Source: an uncultured Bacteroidota bacterium
GTDB taxonomy: Bacteria; Bacteroidota; Bacteroidia; UKL13-3
Assembly: GCA_903883965.1 (NCBI GenBank)
Contig: CAISCU010000035.1
Span: 28,792-92,791, forward strand
DNA length: 64,000 nucleotides
Direction of reading: 5' to 3'
The notes under the pieces are model-generated. The model made no database searches and was not told the DNA's origin. It was given only the letters and a program-made list of their open reading frames with translations. The translations under genes were made by a program, and so were the position numbers. Numbering within the stretch: the stretch's first letter is position 1; every line of letters begins with the position of its first letter. This document shows positions 55,328 to 62,668 of this stretch, one piece after another.

Positions 55328-56281
55328 TTAGTTTTTAAATAACGAATCTACAAATTCAGCTTTATTGAACAATTGAAGGTCTTCAATTCCCTCTCCAACA
55401 CCAATGTATTTTACTGGAATTTTAAATTGATCAGCAATTCCTAATACCACTCCACCTTTAGCGGTTCCATCTAATTTAGTCAGTGCGAGTGCGTTTACTT
55501 CTGTAGCAGCAACAAACTGTCGGGCTTGCTCAAACGCATTTTGACCAGTACTGGCATCTAAAACCAATAAGATTTCGTGAGGGGCATCGGGTTTTACTTT
55601 TGACATGACCCTTTTAATTTTACCCAATTCATTCATTAAACCAACCTTGTTGTGTAACCTTCCAGCGGTATCGATAATGACTACATCAGCATTGTTTTGA
55701 ACTCCATATTGAATGGCATCAAATGCAACTGATGCAGGATCAGTGTTCATGCCATGGGCTACCACATGTACATCATTTCGGCTCCCCCATATTTTCAATT
55801 GATCAACAGCAGCTGCTCTAAAAGTATCGGCCGCACCTAAAACAACTTTCTTACCCGCTTTTTTATATTGATAGGCCATTTTACCAATGGTGGTTGTTTT
55901 GCCAACTCCATTTACGCCAACAACCATCACTACATAAGGAAAATGTCCATTTAAATTTTCAAAATCACCAGGTATATCCGCTTTGTTTTCGTCTAATAAT
56001 TTGGCAATTTCATCTTTGAGTATTGTGTTGAGTTCTCCAGAACCAAGGTATTTATCTGTTGAAACCCTTGATTGTAATCTTTCAATTATTTTCAATGTAG
56101 TTTCAATTCCCACATCACTGGTTACTAAAATTTCTTCCAGTTCGTCCAAAAAATCATCATCAACTTGTGATTTACCAATCAATGCTTTGCTGATTTTACC
56201 AAGCAATGAAGATTTGGTTTTTTCTAAACCTTGATCAAGCTTTTCTTTTTTTTCTTTACTGAAGAAACTGAATATTCCCAT
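55328..56281 (-). CDS. ftsY: Signal recognition particle receptor FtsY
   Basis: SRP receptor GTPase that delivers nascent membrane proteins to SecYEG. From ATG 56281 the 317 residues begin MGIFSFFSKEKKEKLDQGLE. There follow an N domain (about 20-95), P-loop GVNGVGKT (122-129), the DTFRAAA motif (152-158), DTAGRLHNK and TKLDGTAKGGVVLGI. The long acidic A domain of E. coli FtsY is absent, as in many bacteria; the short basic/amphipathic N terminus probably binds membrane. The extension to 56317 runs toward the upstream terminator and is rejected. Confidence 0.95.
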   Translation of the reverse strand: MGIFSFFSKEKKEKLDQGLEKTKSSLLGKISKALIGKSQVDDDFLDELEEILVTSDVGIETTLKIIERLQSRVSTDKYLGSGELNTILKDEIAKLLDENKADIPGDFENLNGHFPYVVMVVGVNGVGKTTTIGKMAYQYKKAGKKVVLGAADTFRAAAVDQLKIWGSRNDVHVVAHGMNTDPASVAFDAIQYGVQNNADVVIIDTAGRLHNKVGLMNELGKIKRVMSKVKPDAPHEILLVLDASTGQNAFEQARQFVAATEVNALALTKLDGTAKGGVVLGIADQFKIPVKYIGVGEGIEDLQLFNKAEFVDSLFKN

Positions 56282-56306
56282 ACTATTTGCTGATTCAATA
56301 TAAAAC

Positions 56307-56338
56307 AAAAAAAGCATTCTGTAAAACCAGAATGCTTT
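56307..56338 (-). terminator. Terminator of the rpmB-rpmG-DUF4295 unit
   Basis: Minus strand: AAAGCATTCTG (56338-56328), loop GTTTTA, CAGAATGCTTT (56321-56311), then a T run reaching seven (56313-56307). An 11-pair stem. It is 21 bases past the DUF4295 stop and 26 before the ftsY start, so ftsY needs its own start or read-through. Confidence 0.75.
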
Positions 56339-56358
56339 CTCTAAAACTTTTCAAATGC

Positions 56359-56508
56359 TTATTTTTTGAAGTGATTCTTCACTTCTTCATTTGAGATAAT
56401 TTCTGATTTGAAGCTATATGAACCTTTAGCATTTTTAACTGCCCTGTACACTTTAGCAAAATCTTTACCGGCACCGGTTTTGAGTGTTGCAACTACCTTC
56501 TTAGCCAT
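56359..56508 (-). CDS. DUF4295 protein (small basic protein of the L28/L33 cluster)
   Basis: A 49-codon gene from ATG 56508 to TAA 56361-56359. The product begins MAKKVVATLKTGAGKDFAKV, continues YRAVKNAKGSYSFKSEIISN and ends NHFKK. This is the small Bacteroidota-specific DUF4295 family, regularly found right after rpmG. Its size, charge and location suggest a ribosome-associated protein; direct function is unknown to me. The terminator follows. Confidence 0.85.
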   Translation of the reverse strand: MAKKVVATLKTGAGKDFAKVYRAVKNAKGSYSFKSEIISNEEVKNHFKK

Positions 56509-56515
56509 AACTTAA

Positions 56516-56698
56516 TTATTTAATTTCTTTGTGAACTGTAACCTTTTTCATGATCGGGTTGAATTTTTTCAACTCGATTCTTTCTGTGGTATTTTTACGA
56601 TTTTTGGTTGTAATATACCTAGATGTACCTGATAAACCACTGGTTTTATGCTCAGTACATTCTAAAATCACTTGGATTCTATTGCCTTTTTTTGCCAT
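56516..56698 (-). CDS. rpmG: 50S ribosomal protein L33
   Basis: bL33 near the E site. The 60-residue product starts [20 protein letters not shown] and has [20 protein letters not shown] near 26-45. It has a single Cys, so the zinc-binding CxxC pairs of some L33 are absent. It lies 18 bases after rpmB and seven before the DUF4295 gene. Confidence 0.94.
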   Translation of the reverse strand: MAKKGNRIQVILECTEHKTSGLSGTSRYITTKNRKNTTERIELKKFNPIMKKVTVHKEIK

Positions 56699-56716
56699 TG
56701 TTTAATCTCCTCTGTA

Positions 56717-56947
56717 TTAGATTTGTCCGTTACGGATATAATCGTTCAGAACGGCAGTGATGCCTTTCTTGTTAATAGTTTTAATTGCCTTGGTAGATAC
56801 TTTTAATACGATCCAACGGTCTTCTTCCGGGATGTAGAATTTTTTCTCCTGCAAATTTGGGTAGAATCTTCTTTTTGTCTTACGATTAGAGTGAGACACG
56901 TTGTTACCTACCATTGGACGCTTACCTGTTAAATCACAAACTCTCAT
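56717..56947 (-). CDS. rpmB: 50S ribosomal protein L28
   Basis: bL28, 76 residues from ATG 56947 ([20 protein letters not shown]), with [20 protein letters not shown] near 24-43 and the C-terminal [21 protein letters not shown] 10-residue in-frame extension to 56977 overlaps the promoter -7 box and is rejected. It leads the rpmB-rpmG-DUF4295 unit. Confidence 0.95.
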   Translation of the reverse strand: MRVCDLTGKRPMVGNNVSHSNRKTKRRFYPNLQEKKFYIPEEDRWIVLKVSTKAIKTINKKGITAVLNDYIRNGQI

Positions 56948-56974
56948 GACTGTATAATTTCTTGAAAAGGACTG

Positions 56975-57004
56975 CAAATATCTGGGAAAATATTATAAAA
57001 GCAA
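56975..57004 (-). promoter_or_regulatory. Promoter of rpmB
   Basis: Minus strand: TTG (57004-57002), 19 bases, GATATTTG (56982-56975), one mismatch in the first -7 position. The G is 27 bases before ATG 56947. Confidence 0.5.
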
Positions 57005-57099
57005 GAAAAAATCTAAAAAAATAGTCAACGCGACATTTTTCGGTTGTCTGTCTGTTTAATTCTTTTCCAATGCTTTATACCAGAGCCAACAAAAATAAC

Positions 57100-57107
57100 T
57101 AATTTTG
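57100..57107 (+). promoter_or_regulatory. -7 box of the enoyl-CoA hydratase-queA unit
   Basis: TAATTTTG, exact TAnnTTTG match, 20 bases before ATG 57128. No clear -33 TTG. Confidence 0.35.
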
Positions 57108-57127
57108 GACAAAAATTAAATTTATTT

Positions 57128-57907
57128 ATGACTTACCAGTTTATCATTGTTGAACCAACATTTCAAGACAAGGTTGCACTTATACGTTTAAACAGACCTA
57201 AAGAGCTCAACGCCTTAAACTTACAACTCATGTTGGAGTTAAAAGAGGCATTGAAATCATTGGATCAGATGGATACTGTGAGCTGTATAATTATTACAGG
57301 AAATGAACAAGCCTTTGCTGCTGGAGCCGATATCAAACAAATGGAAAATAAAAATGCCATTGATTTACTACGCATAGACCAATTTGAAACATGGGATCAG
57401 ATTAGAAAAACAAAAAAACCAGTCATTGCTGCAGTAAACGGATTTGCACTTGGTGGTGGATGTGAATTGGCAATGACCTGTGATATGATAATAGCTGGGG
57501 AATCGGCAAAATTTGGCCAACCAGAAATTAAATTAGGTATTATGCCTGGAGCTGGTGGAACCCAAAGATTAACCAGGGCATTAGGCAAAGCAAAAGCCAT
57601 GGAATTGGTGTTAACCGGTAGGTTTATTGGTGCACATGACGCCTGTGAAAGGGGTTTGATTAACCAAGTAGTCCCAGATGAATTGTGCTTAGACGAAGCT
57701 TTAAAATTGGCAAAAGAAATTGCCCAAATGAGCCCAGTTGCTCTCCAATTGGCAAAAGAAAGTGTATTGAAAGCCTTTGAAAGCGGTTTACAAGAAGGTT
57801 TATATTTTGAGCGTAAAAACTTTTATATGTGTTTTGCTTCTGAAGATCAAAAAGAAGGCATGCAGGCTTTTGTTGAAAAAAGAAAACCTGAATTCAAAGG
57901 AAAATAA
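57128..57907 (+). CDS. Enoyl-CoA hydratase/isomerase (crotonase) family protein
   Basis: Hydrates trans-2-enoyl-CoA, probably in fatty-acid or amino-acid catabolism. From ATG 57128 the 259 residues begin MTYQFIIVEPTFQDKVALIR. The oxyanion-hole segment AFAAGADIKQM near 62 and the signature ALGGGCELAMTCDMIIAGES near 104-123 are present, with E at the GGGCE position, then FGQPEIKLGIMPGAGGTQRL with the second catalytic Glu in the expected place. Both Glu residues indicate a true hydratase. It is eight bases from queA. The extension to 57044 overlaps the promoter and is rejected. Confidence 0.9.
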   Translation: MTYQFIIVEPTFQDKVALIRLNRPKELNALNLQLMLELKEALKSLDQMDTVSCIIITGNEQAFAAGADIKQMENKNAIDLLRIDQFETWDQIRKTKKPVIAAVNGFALGGGCELAMTCDMIIAGESAKFGQPEIKLGIMPGAGGTQRLTRALGKAKAMELVLTGRFIGAHDACERGLINQVVPDELCLDEALKLAKEIAQMSPVALQLAKESVLKAFESGLQEGLYFERKNFYMCFASEDQKEGMQAFVEKRKPEFKGK

Positions 57908-57914
57908 CTGTTAA

Positions 57915-59141
57915 ATGCATCCCAAAGACCTTCGGATAGATTCTTTTACTTATGAGCTCCCTGAAGCTGCCGTAGCTATTTATCCGCTTGAAAACAGAGA
58001 CGAATCTAAACTTCTGATATATAAAAATGGCCAAATTGACCATTTTGAATTCAAGCAATTTCCTCAGTTGGTTCCCAATGAAGCCATGCTGGTATTGAAC
58101 AATACCAAGGTTTTTCATGCCCGGTTATTCTTTCAAAAGGAAAGTGGCAGCACCATTGAAATCTTTTGTTTAAGCCCTTATGAGCCCAAAGCACATGTAA
58201 ACAATTTTGCGAGCAAAACGAACTGTACTTGGGAATGTTATATAGGTAATGCTAAAAAATGGAAAAGCGGAGTCTTAGAGTTGAACTTTGAATTCAATGG
58301 CAATTCATATGTATGCCAAGCTGAATTGATAAAAAAACAAACAAATACCTACTTAGTTAAATTTTCTTGGAACGCGCCAGAATTGTGTTTTTTAGATTTG
58401 ACTGAACTGTTGGGAAAACTTCCAATTCCTCCCTATTTAGATAGAGATGCCGAATTGATAGATGAATTGAGATACCAAACCGTATTTGCCGAAAAAACAG
58501 GTTCGGTGGCAGCCCCAACTGCATCGTTGCATTTTACCCCTGCCGTTTTTGAAGCATTAAAAAATAAAGGTGTCGATTTGTGTCAACTCACTTTGCATGT
58601 GGGTGCTGGCACATTCAAACCTGTAACAGCTAGTACAATTGAAGGCCACGAGATGCATCATGAAACTGTGGAAATTAACCTTGATTCGCTCCAGAAAATA
58701 GCTGCCGCCTTGCAAAAAAATCAACCCATTATTTGTGTTGGAACAACCGCCTTGAGAAGTTTAGAAAGTATATTTTGGCACGCGTTAAACGTTTTCGAAA
58801 ATCAGACTGCTGTAGAAAATCTGCATATAGAACAATGGACGCCCTACCAAACAACAACCAATGCAAACGCACTTGATTTGGTTCAGAACTTAATTACTGA
58901 AATGCAGAATGCGAATATTCATGCCATACGCGGTACAACAGGTATTTTAATTGCACCAGGATATGCTTTTAGATTAGCCAATGCGTTGGTAACTAATTTT
59001 CATCAACCACAAAGTACTTTGTTATTGCTCATTGCTGCAATTATTGGAGACAATTGGAAATTGGTATATGAATCAGCTATTCAAAACCAATACCGATTTT
59101 TAAGTTACGGCGACAGCAGTTTACTCTGGATCAATCATTGA
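57915..59141 (+). CDS. queA: S-adenosylmethionine:tRNA ribosyltransferase-isomerase (QueA)
   Basis: Transfers the ribosyl part of SAM to preQ1-tRNA, giving epoxyqueuosine. The 408-residue protein has the N-terminal YELPEAAVAIYPLENRDESK and LVLNNTKVFHARLFF (in place of NDTKVI), and the core LLGKLPIPPYL, YQTVFAEKTGSVAAPTASLH, LTLHVGAGTFKPV and CVGTTALRSLES. It is about 50 residues longer than E. coli QueA, mostly through segments near 75-150, as in a Bacteroidota-type long variant. No other queuosine genes are adjacent. Confidence 0.9.
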   Translation: MHPKDLRIDSFTYELPEAAVAIYPLENRDESKLLIYKNGQIDHFEFKQFPQLVPNEAMLVLNNTKVFHARLFFQKESGSTIEIFCLSPYEPKAHVNNFASKTNCTWECYIGNAKKWKSGVLELNFEFNGNSYVCQAELIKKQTNTYLVKFSWNAPELCFLDLTELLGKLPIPPYLDRDAELIDELRYQTVFAEKTGSVAAPTASLHFTPAVFEALKNKGVDLCQLTLHVGAGTFKPVTASTIEGHEMHHETVEINLDSLQKIAAALQKNQPIICVGTTALRSLESIFWHALNVFENQTAVENLHIEQWTPYQTTTNANALDLVQNLITEMQNANIHAIRGTTGILIAPGYAFRLANALVTNFHQPQSTLLLLIAAIIGDNWKLVYESAIQNQYRFLSYGDSSLLWINH

Positions 59142-59309
59142 CAAGACTTAACTCAAAAAAGAAAGAACATTTTAATTGTTCCTTTCTACAAAAAACAATT
59201 TAGTTGATTGCAATTTGGTTGGTATTTATTCAAAAAAATGACAGGAATTTAAAACAGCAAATCAGAGAATTGTTCTAATATTGCAGTACAAAAATTAAAA
59301 AATACCATT

Positions 59310-59954
59310 ATGACAATGTTAGTAGGTAAAAAAGCACCTAGTTTTAGTGCTACTGCTGTAGTAAACGGAGGTGAGTTTTCAGAAAATTTTTCACTGACTC
59401 AATTTGTAGGAAAGAAACATGTTTTGTTTTTCTTTTATCCATTAGATTTCACATTTGTTTGTCCAACCGAAATAATAGCTTTTCAAAATAGAATTGCCGA
59501 TTTTGAAAAAAGAAATGTACAAGTAGTAGGTTGTTCAGTTGACAGTCATTTTAGCCACTGGGCTTGGCTAAATACCCCTAAAAACAAAGGCGGTATTCAA
59601 GGGGTTCAGTTTCCTATTGTTGCTGACATTAACAAAACAATTGCTCACAATTACGGGGTTTTAGCTGGTCATTATGATTACAATGAACACAACGAATTAA
59701 TTTGGGTTGGAAACCAAGGTGAAAATGCCGTTTCTTACAGAGGTTTGTTTTTAATAGACAAAGAAGGTAATGTACGCCACCAAGTTGTAAATGACATGCC
59801 ACTTGGAAGAAGCATTGACGAGGCTCTTCGCATGATTGATGCCTTACAGTTTTTTGAAGAAAAAGGTGAAGTTTGCCCTGCAAACTGGGCAGAAGGAAAA
59901 GAAGGCATGCAAGCCACTTCTGAAGGAGTTGCAAAATATTTAGGAGAACATTAA
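59310..59954 (+). CDS. Typical 2-Cys peroxiredoxin (AhpC/Prx1 type)
   Basis: Thiol peroxidase of 214 residues. Peroxidatic C51 is in FFYPLDFTFVCPTE; resolving C189 in GEVCPANW; an extra Cys is in VVGCSVDSHFSHWAW. The SHFSHWAWLN and GVLFLIDKEG-equivalent (YRGLFLIDKEGNVRH) segments are typical. It lacks the C-terminal YF motif that makes some peroxiredoxins sensitive to overoxidation, so it is probably the robust type. It is monocistronic; TAATATTG near 59275 is a one-mismatch -7 box. Reductant unknown; a bacillithiol or thioredoxin route is possible since bshC is present. Confidence 0.94.
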   Translation: MTMLVGKKAPSFSATAVVNGGEFSENFSLTQFVGKKHVLFFFYPLDFTFVCPTEIIAFQNRIADFEKRNVQVVGCSVDSHFSHWAWLNTPKNKGGIQGVQFPIVADINKTIAHNYGVLAGHYDYNEHNELIWVGNQGENAVSYRGLFLIDKEGNVRHQVVNDMPLGRSIDEALRMIDALQFFEEKGEVCPANWAEGKEGMQATSEGVAKYLGEH

Positions 59955-59981
59955 AAAAAGGCGGTTAAACCGCCTTTTTTT
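59953..59981. terminator. Bidirectional terminator after the peroxiredoxin gene
   Basis: GGCGGT (59960-59965), loop TAA, ACCGCC (59969-59974), flanked by seven A on the left and seven T on the right. Works in both directions between the two convergent genes, whose stop codons lie in its tails. Confidence 0.85.
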
Positions 59982-60804
59982 ATATCCACAACCAAGGAAT
60001 GAGAAAGGACCATTCTATGGCAATCCGATACCAATTACATTGATAGCGTTGCATCTTGCAGAGCGCGAAAATAGATTTGAGTACAACCAACACAAATAAA
60101 TAGGATACGATGAGCTGATTGTAGATTTCAGCTGAAGTGATTATAACTGATACAATACCTGTTACAAAAAGCAAGAGAAACATGGTTTGACTAATCTTGT
60201 TAGTTGTAACTCCATTCGGTACCCCATAGCGCTTGTCAGTAGCTTTTTCAATCCAAGCAATGCCATACATGGCATACAATGTCAATCCAAAAAAATATCC
60301 AATTACAAGGAATTCATACAAGCCCGGATTGAGTATAACCTGGAAATAAATACCTACAGTATAAACACTTGCGGCAAAGATTTCTTTTGGAACATATCTT
60401 GTTGCATTCAATGCCAAATATAAGAGTGACAAAACAAGCAAAAGTAAGCCTAATAAGAGCGCTTTTATACTAAGATAAAAAAAAGCAATCATCCCTGAAA
60501 TGAGAATAAAAACGAAACCTATTTTATACAATAATGTTTGTTTTTTAGAAATCAAAAAATGCCTACTACTCAAATGATTTCCATATTTCCGAATATCGAG
60601 GAGGTGATCTAACCAGTAAATCAAGAATATGCCAAGAAACAATAAAACAATGAGTGCCAGATTTTGAGGCAAACCAAAAACTTTATTGACCGTGATAAAA
60701 CCAGAAACACCCGCCAAAGCAATGTCTATACTATAGACATTCAGAAAAAATAAAAACTTGCGAATTGAATTTCTGAAGTTTACTTTGTAATCAATGAAAT
60801 GCAC
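59980..60804 (-). CDS. Polytopic membrane protein, possibly UbiA-like
   Basis: A 274-residue protein with seven or eight hydrophobic segments. The early motif YWLDHLLDIRKYG near 65 resembles the first Asp-rich motif (DxxxD) of UbiA prenyltransferases, and DKRYGVPNG near 195 could be a degenerate second one. Length and helix number fit that superfamily, but the motifs are weak and I give no substrate. The only start I find is GTG 60804, which overlaps by 11 bases the start of the divergent gene at 60794; no ATG lies within the first 130 codons that would keep the N-terminal helices. A TATCTTG sequence lies 16 bases upstream. Confidence 0.65.
   Translation of the reverse strand: MHFIDYKVNFRNSIRKFLFFLNVYSIDIALAGVSGFITVNKVFGLPQNLALIVLLFLGIFLIYWLDHLLDIRKYGNHLSSRHFLISKKQTLLYKIGFVFILISGMIAFFYLSIKALLLGLLLLVLSLLYLALNATRYVPKEIFAASVYTVGIYFQVILNPGLYEFLVIGYFFGLTLYAMYGIAWIEKATDKRYGVPNGVTTNKISQTMFLLLFVTGIVSVIITSAEIYNQLIVSYLFVLVVLKSIFALCKMQRYQCNWYRIAIEWSFLIPWLWI
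60758..60787 (+). promoter_or_regulatory. Promoter of the 60794 gene
   Basis: TTG (60758-60760), 19 bases, TTACTTTG (60780-60787), one mismatch in the -7 box. The G is six bases before ATG 60794, implying a leaderless message. The whole promoter lies in the first codons of the divergent membrane-protein gene. Confidence 0.45.
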
Positions 60805-61318
60805 TACTGTTTTTTTTTACAAGATACTCCTTTTGTTGGTGTTTGGTATTAACTTTCAATTGAAGGCACAAGACAAAGCCATTCAACAAGGCACTCATAA
60901 TTTTTACATAGAATTGGGCGGTTCTGGTATATTCTATTCTTTGAACTATGAAAAGTACTTATTCAAAAACAAAACAGAAAACCTTACATGGACTGCAAGA
61001 ATTGGAGCAGCCTACAACCCTATTGATTATAAATTCATGAATTCAATATTCTTGGACAAACAAACCTTTATGTTGCCCTTTACATCTAGTCTATTAATTG
61101 GATCAGGGAAAGATAAATTGGAAATTGGAGCTGGTTTTACCATGCTTACAAAGAATTTTAAAGAACAAGAAATTGTACCCGAAATGCTGTTTGGACTGAG
61201 AGTCATAGATATCAATAGGGTTTGTTTGCGTTTGAATTATATACCCTTGTTTAGAAGTGGAGAAACAATCCATTGGGTTGGAGTGAGTTTAGGAAAAAAC
61301 ATTGGTAAAATTCAATAG
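60794..61318 (+). CDS. Secreted, small outer-membrane-like protein of unknown function
   Basis: The 174-residue precursor starts MKCTTVFFYKILLLLVFGIN then FQLKAQ, a signal peptide with a typical Bacteroidota cleavage site after KAQ. The mature part has alternating strands ending in aromatics (NFYIELGGSGIFYSLNYEKY, WTARIGAAYNP, LRLNYIPLF, HWVGVSLGKNIG), the look of a short outer-membrane barrel. No family recognised. The start is shared by 11 bases with the divergent gene. The next gene begins 10 bases after its stop, so the two are probably co-expressed. Confidence 0.75.
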   Translation: MKCTTVFFYKILLLLVFGINFQLKAQDKAIQQGTHNFYIELGGSGIFYSLNYEKYLFKNKTENLTWTARIGAAYNPIDYKFMNSIFLDKQTFMLPFTSSLLIGSGKDKLEIGAGFTMLTKNFKEQEIVPEMLFGLRVIDINRVCLRLNYIPLFRSGETIHWVGVSLGKNIGKIQ

Positions 61319-61328
61319 TTACACATAC

Positions 61329-62621
61329 ATGAATTCATTTTATTTAACTGTCTTAAGTTTGTTCTTAACCGCTCATTTAGGCGCTCAAACGAATAAAACA
61401 ATAGCTAGCAGAATAAATTTGGATCTTGCCGCAAAAGATGAAAGGTTCGACAAATTCCAGATTACTCTGGCATTGTTTGAACTGAAAAAGGACAGCATTT
61501 TGAGCATGAACTTTGAGGACTTAAAACCAGCAGTTCCCATTTTTGTTAAAAAACCTGTTGGATTTAGAAGTTATGCCTATGGATTTTTATTTTTCAATGG
61601 CAGTAGCAATCCAATTAACAAAGGATACATTACCGTTTTGGTAGGCAATCCTTACCACAAAAATCCAAGTTTATTTGTAGACCACAACCAAAATTTTGAT
61701 TTTACAGATGATACCTGCTACCAACTCCCCTATTTTGAGGAACCTGCTTTGTATTTAAATCTCAAAAACGCAAAACATCCTAATGGGCAAATCAAGCTAA
61801 AATTAAGCCGACAAATATTAACCGGCAGACATGATTTTAAACAATTCATGAACGAATATTTTTCGACTACCTACAAAGACCGTAATTTTATTGGGATTGA
61901 ATTTACATACCGAGAACAACGATACATTACCAAATCAGGATTTTTCAGAACTGCCGAAGACTCATTTCAAATTGGATTGTATGATGGCAATTCTGACGGC
62001 TTGTACAATACACCCCTTACAGATAAATTGTTAATCAATGACCTTGAGGATTCTGTATTTGACGCAACCAATCCACTCAAATTTGAACTCATTGACCCAC
62101 ATAAGTGGCCCATGACTTTTGAAAAAAATGGGACTGTATACCAGGTGAATGAAATGGATACTTTTGGGAAATTTATTGTGGTAGAACCTGCCAAAAAAAT
62201 AGATGGAAATGGTAAAATTCAAATTGGCAAAAAGGCCCCCAATATGGCTTTCCACCTTTCTAATGGAGAAAGGCTAAAGCTCAGGAAATTAAGAAAAAAG
62301 CAGGTGTATTTATATTTCTCTCAAATGAATGCCAAGAATTTCCAAACGGATACACTTATACTCAGACAACTGGCCGCTATAGATAGCAACAACTTAAAAG
62401 TAATCTGTGTTCTTTATTCAAAAAACAGCTATGAACTGAGAATCTTTCAAGACTTTGTAAAACCAGGCTATTTATTGGCTTATGGCACTAAAAACATCAG
62501 CGAAAAACTTGGCATAAAAAGCATACCTCAGAGTTTGTTTCTGGGCAAGAGGAGAAGGGTTCAATTTTATGGCAAATCTCCACAAGATTTTTTAAGGTTT
62601 TACCTTCAACAACATCCATAA
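61329..62621 (+). CDS. Secreted protein with C-terminal thioredoxin-like domain lacking the CxxC motif
   Basis: From ATG 61329 the 430-residue precursor begins MNSFYLTVLSLFLTAHLGAQ, a signal peptide. Residues 21-300 are a beta-rich domain I do not recognise, with aspartate-rich loops (DHNQNFDFTDDT near 119, DGNSDGLYNTPL near 220) that could bind calcium. The last 125 residues look like a TlpA/thioredoxin fold: IGKKAPNMAFHLSNG at the start, a VYLYFSQMNAKNFQTD segment where CxxC would be, and KSIPQSLFLGKRRRVQFYG with the cis-Pro turn. The active-site cysteines are absent, so a redox role is unlikely; binding or scaffolding is possible. A terminator follows. Confidence 0.75.
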   Translation: MNSFYLTVLSLFLTAHLGAQTNKTIASRINLDLAAKDERFDKFQITLALFELKKDSILSMNFEDLKPAVPIFVKKPVGFRSYAYGFLFFNGSSNPINKGYITVLVGNPYHKNPSLFVDHNQNFDFTDDTCYQLPYFEEPALYLNLKNAKHPNGQIKLKLSRQILTGRHDFKQFMNEYFSTTYKDRNFIGIEFTYREQRYITKSGFFRTAEDSFQIGLYDGNSDGLYNTPLTDKLLINDLEDSVFDATNPLKFELIDPHKWPMTFEKNGTVYQVNEMDTFGKFIVVEPAKKIDGNGKIQIGKKAPNMAFHLSNGERLKLRKLRKKQVYLYFSQMNAKNFQTDTLILRQLAAIDSNNLKVICVLYSKNSYELRIFQDFVKPGYLLAYGTKNISEKLGIKSIPQSLFLGKRRRVQFYGKSPQDFLRFYLQQHP

Positions 62622-62648
62622 AAAAAGAGGCACAAGGCCTCTTTTTTT
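62620..62648. terminator. Bidirectional terminator between convergent genes at 62.6 kb
   Basis: AAAAAAGAGGC (62621-62631), loop ACAAG, GCCTCTTTTTTT (62637-62648). A and T tails serve both the plus-strand gene ending at 62621 and the minus-strand gene ending at 62669. Confidence 0.75.
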
Positions 62649-62668
62649 ATGAGTATAAACTGTGTTTT

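Noticed and set aside
59158..59196. Inverted repeat AGAAAGAAC...GTTCCTTTCT after queA as its terminator
   Set aside because: The stem has a bulge and the T run is on the minus strand, where no gene precedes it, so it is not a convincing terminator for the plus-strand queA.
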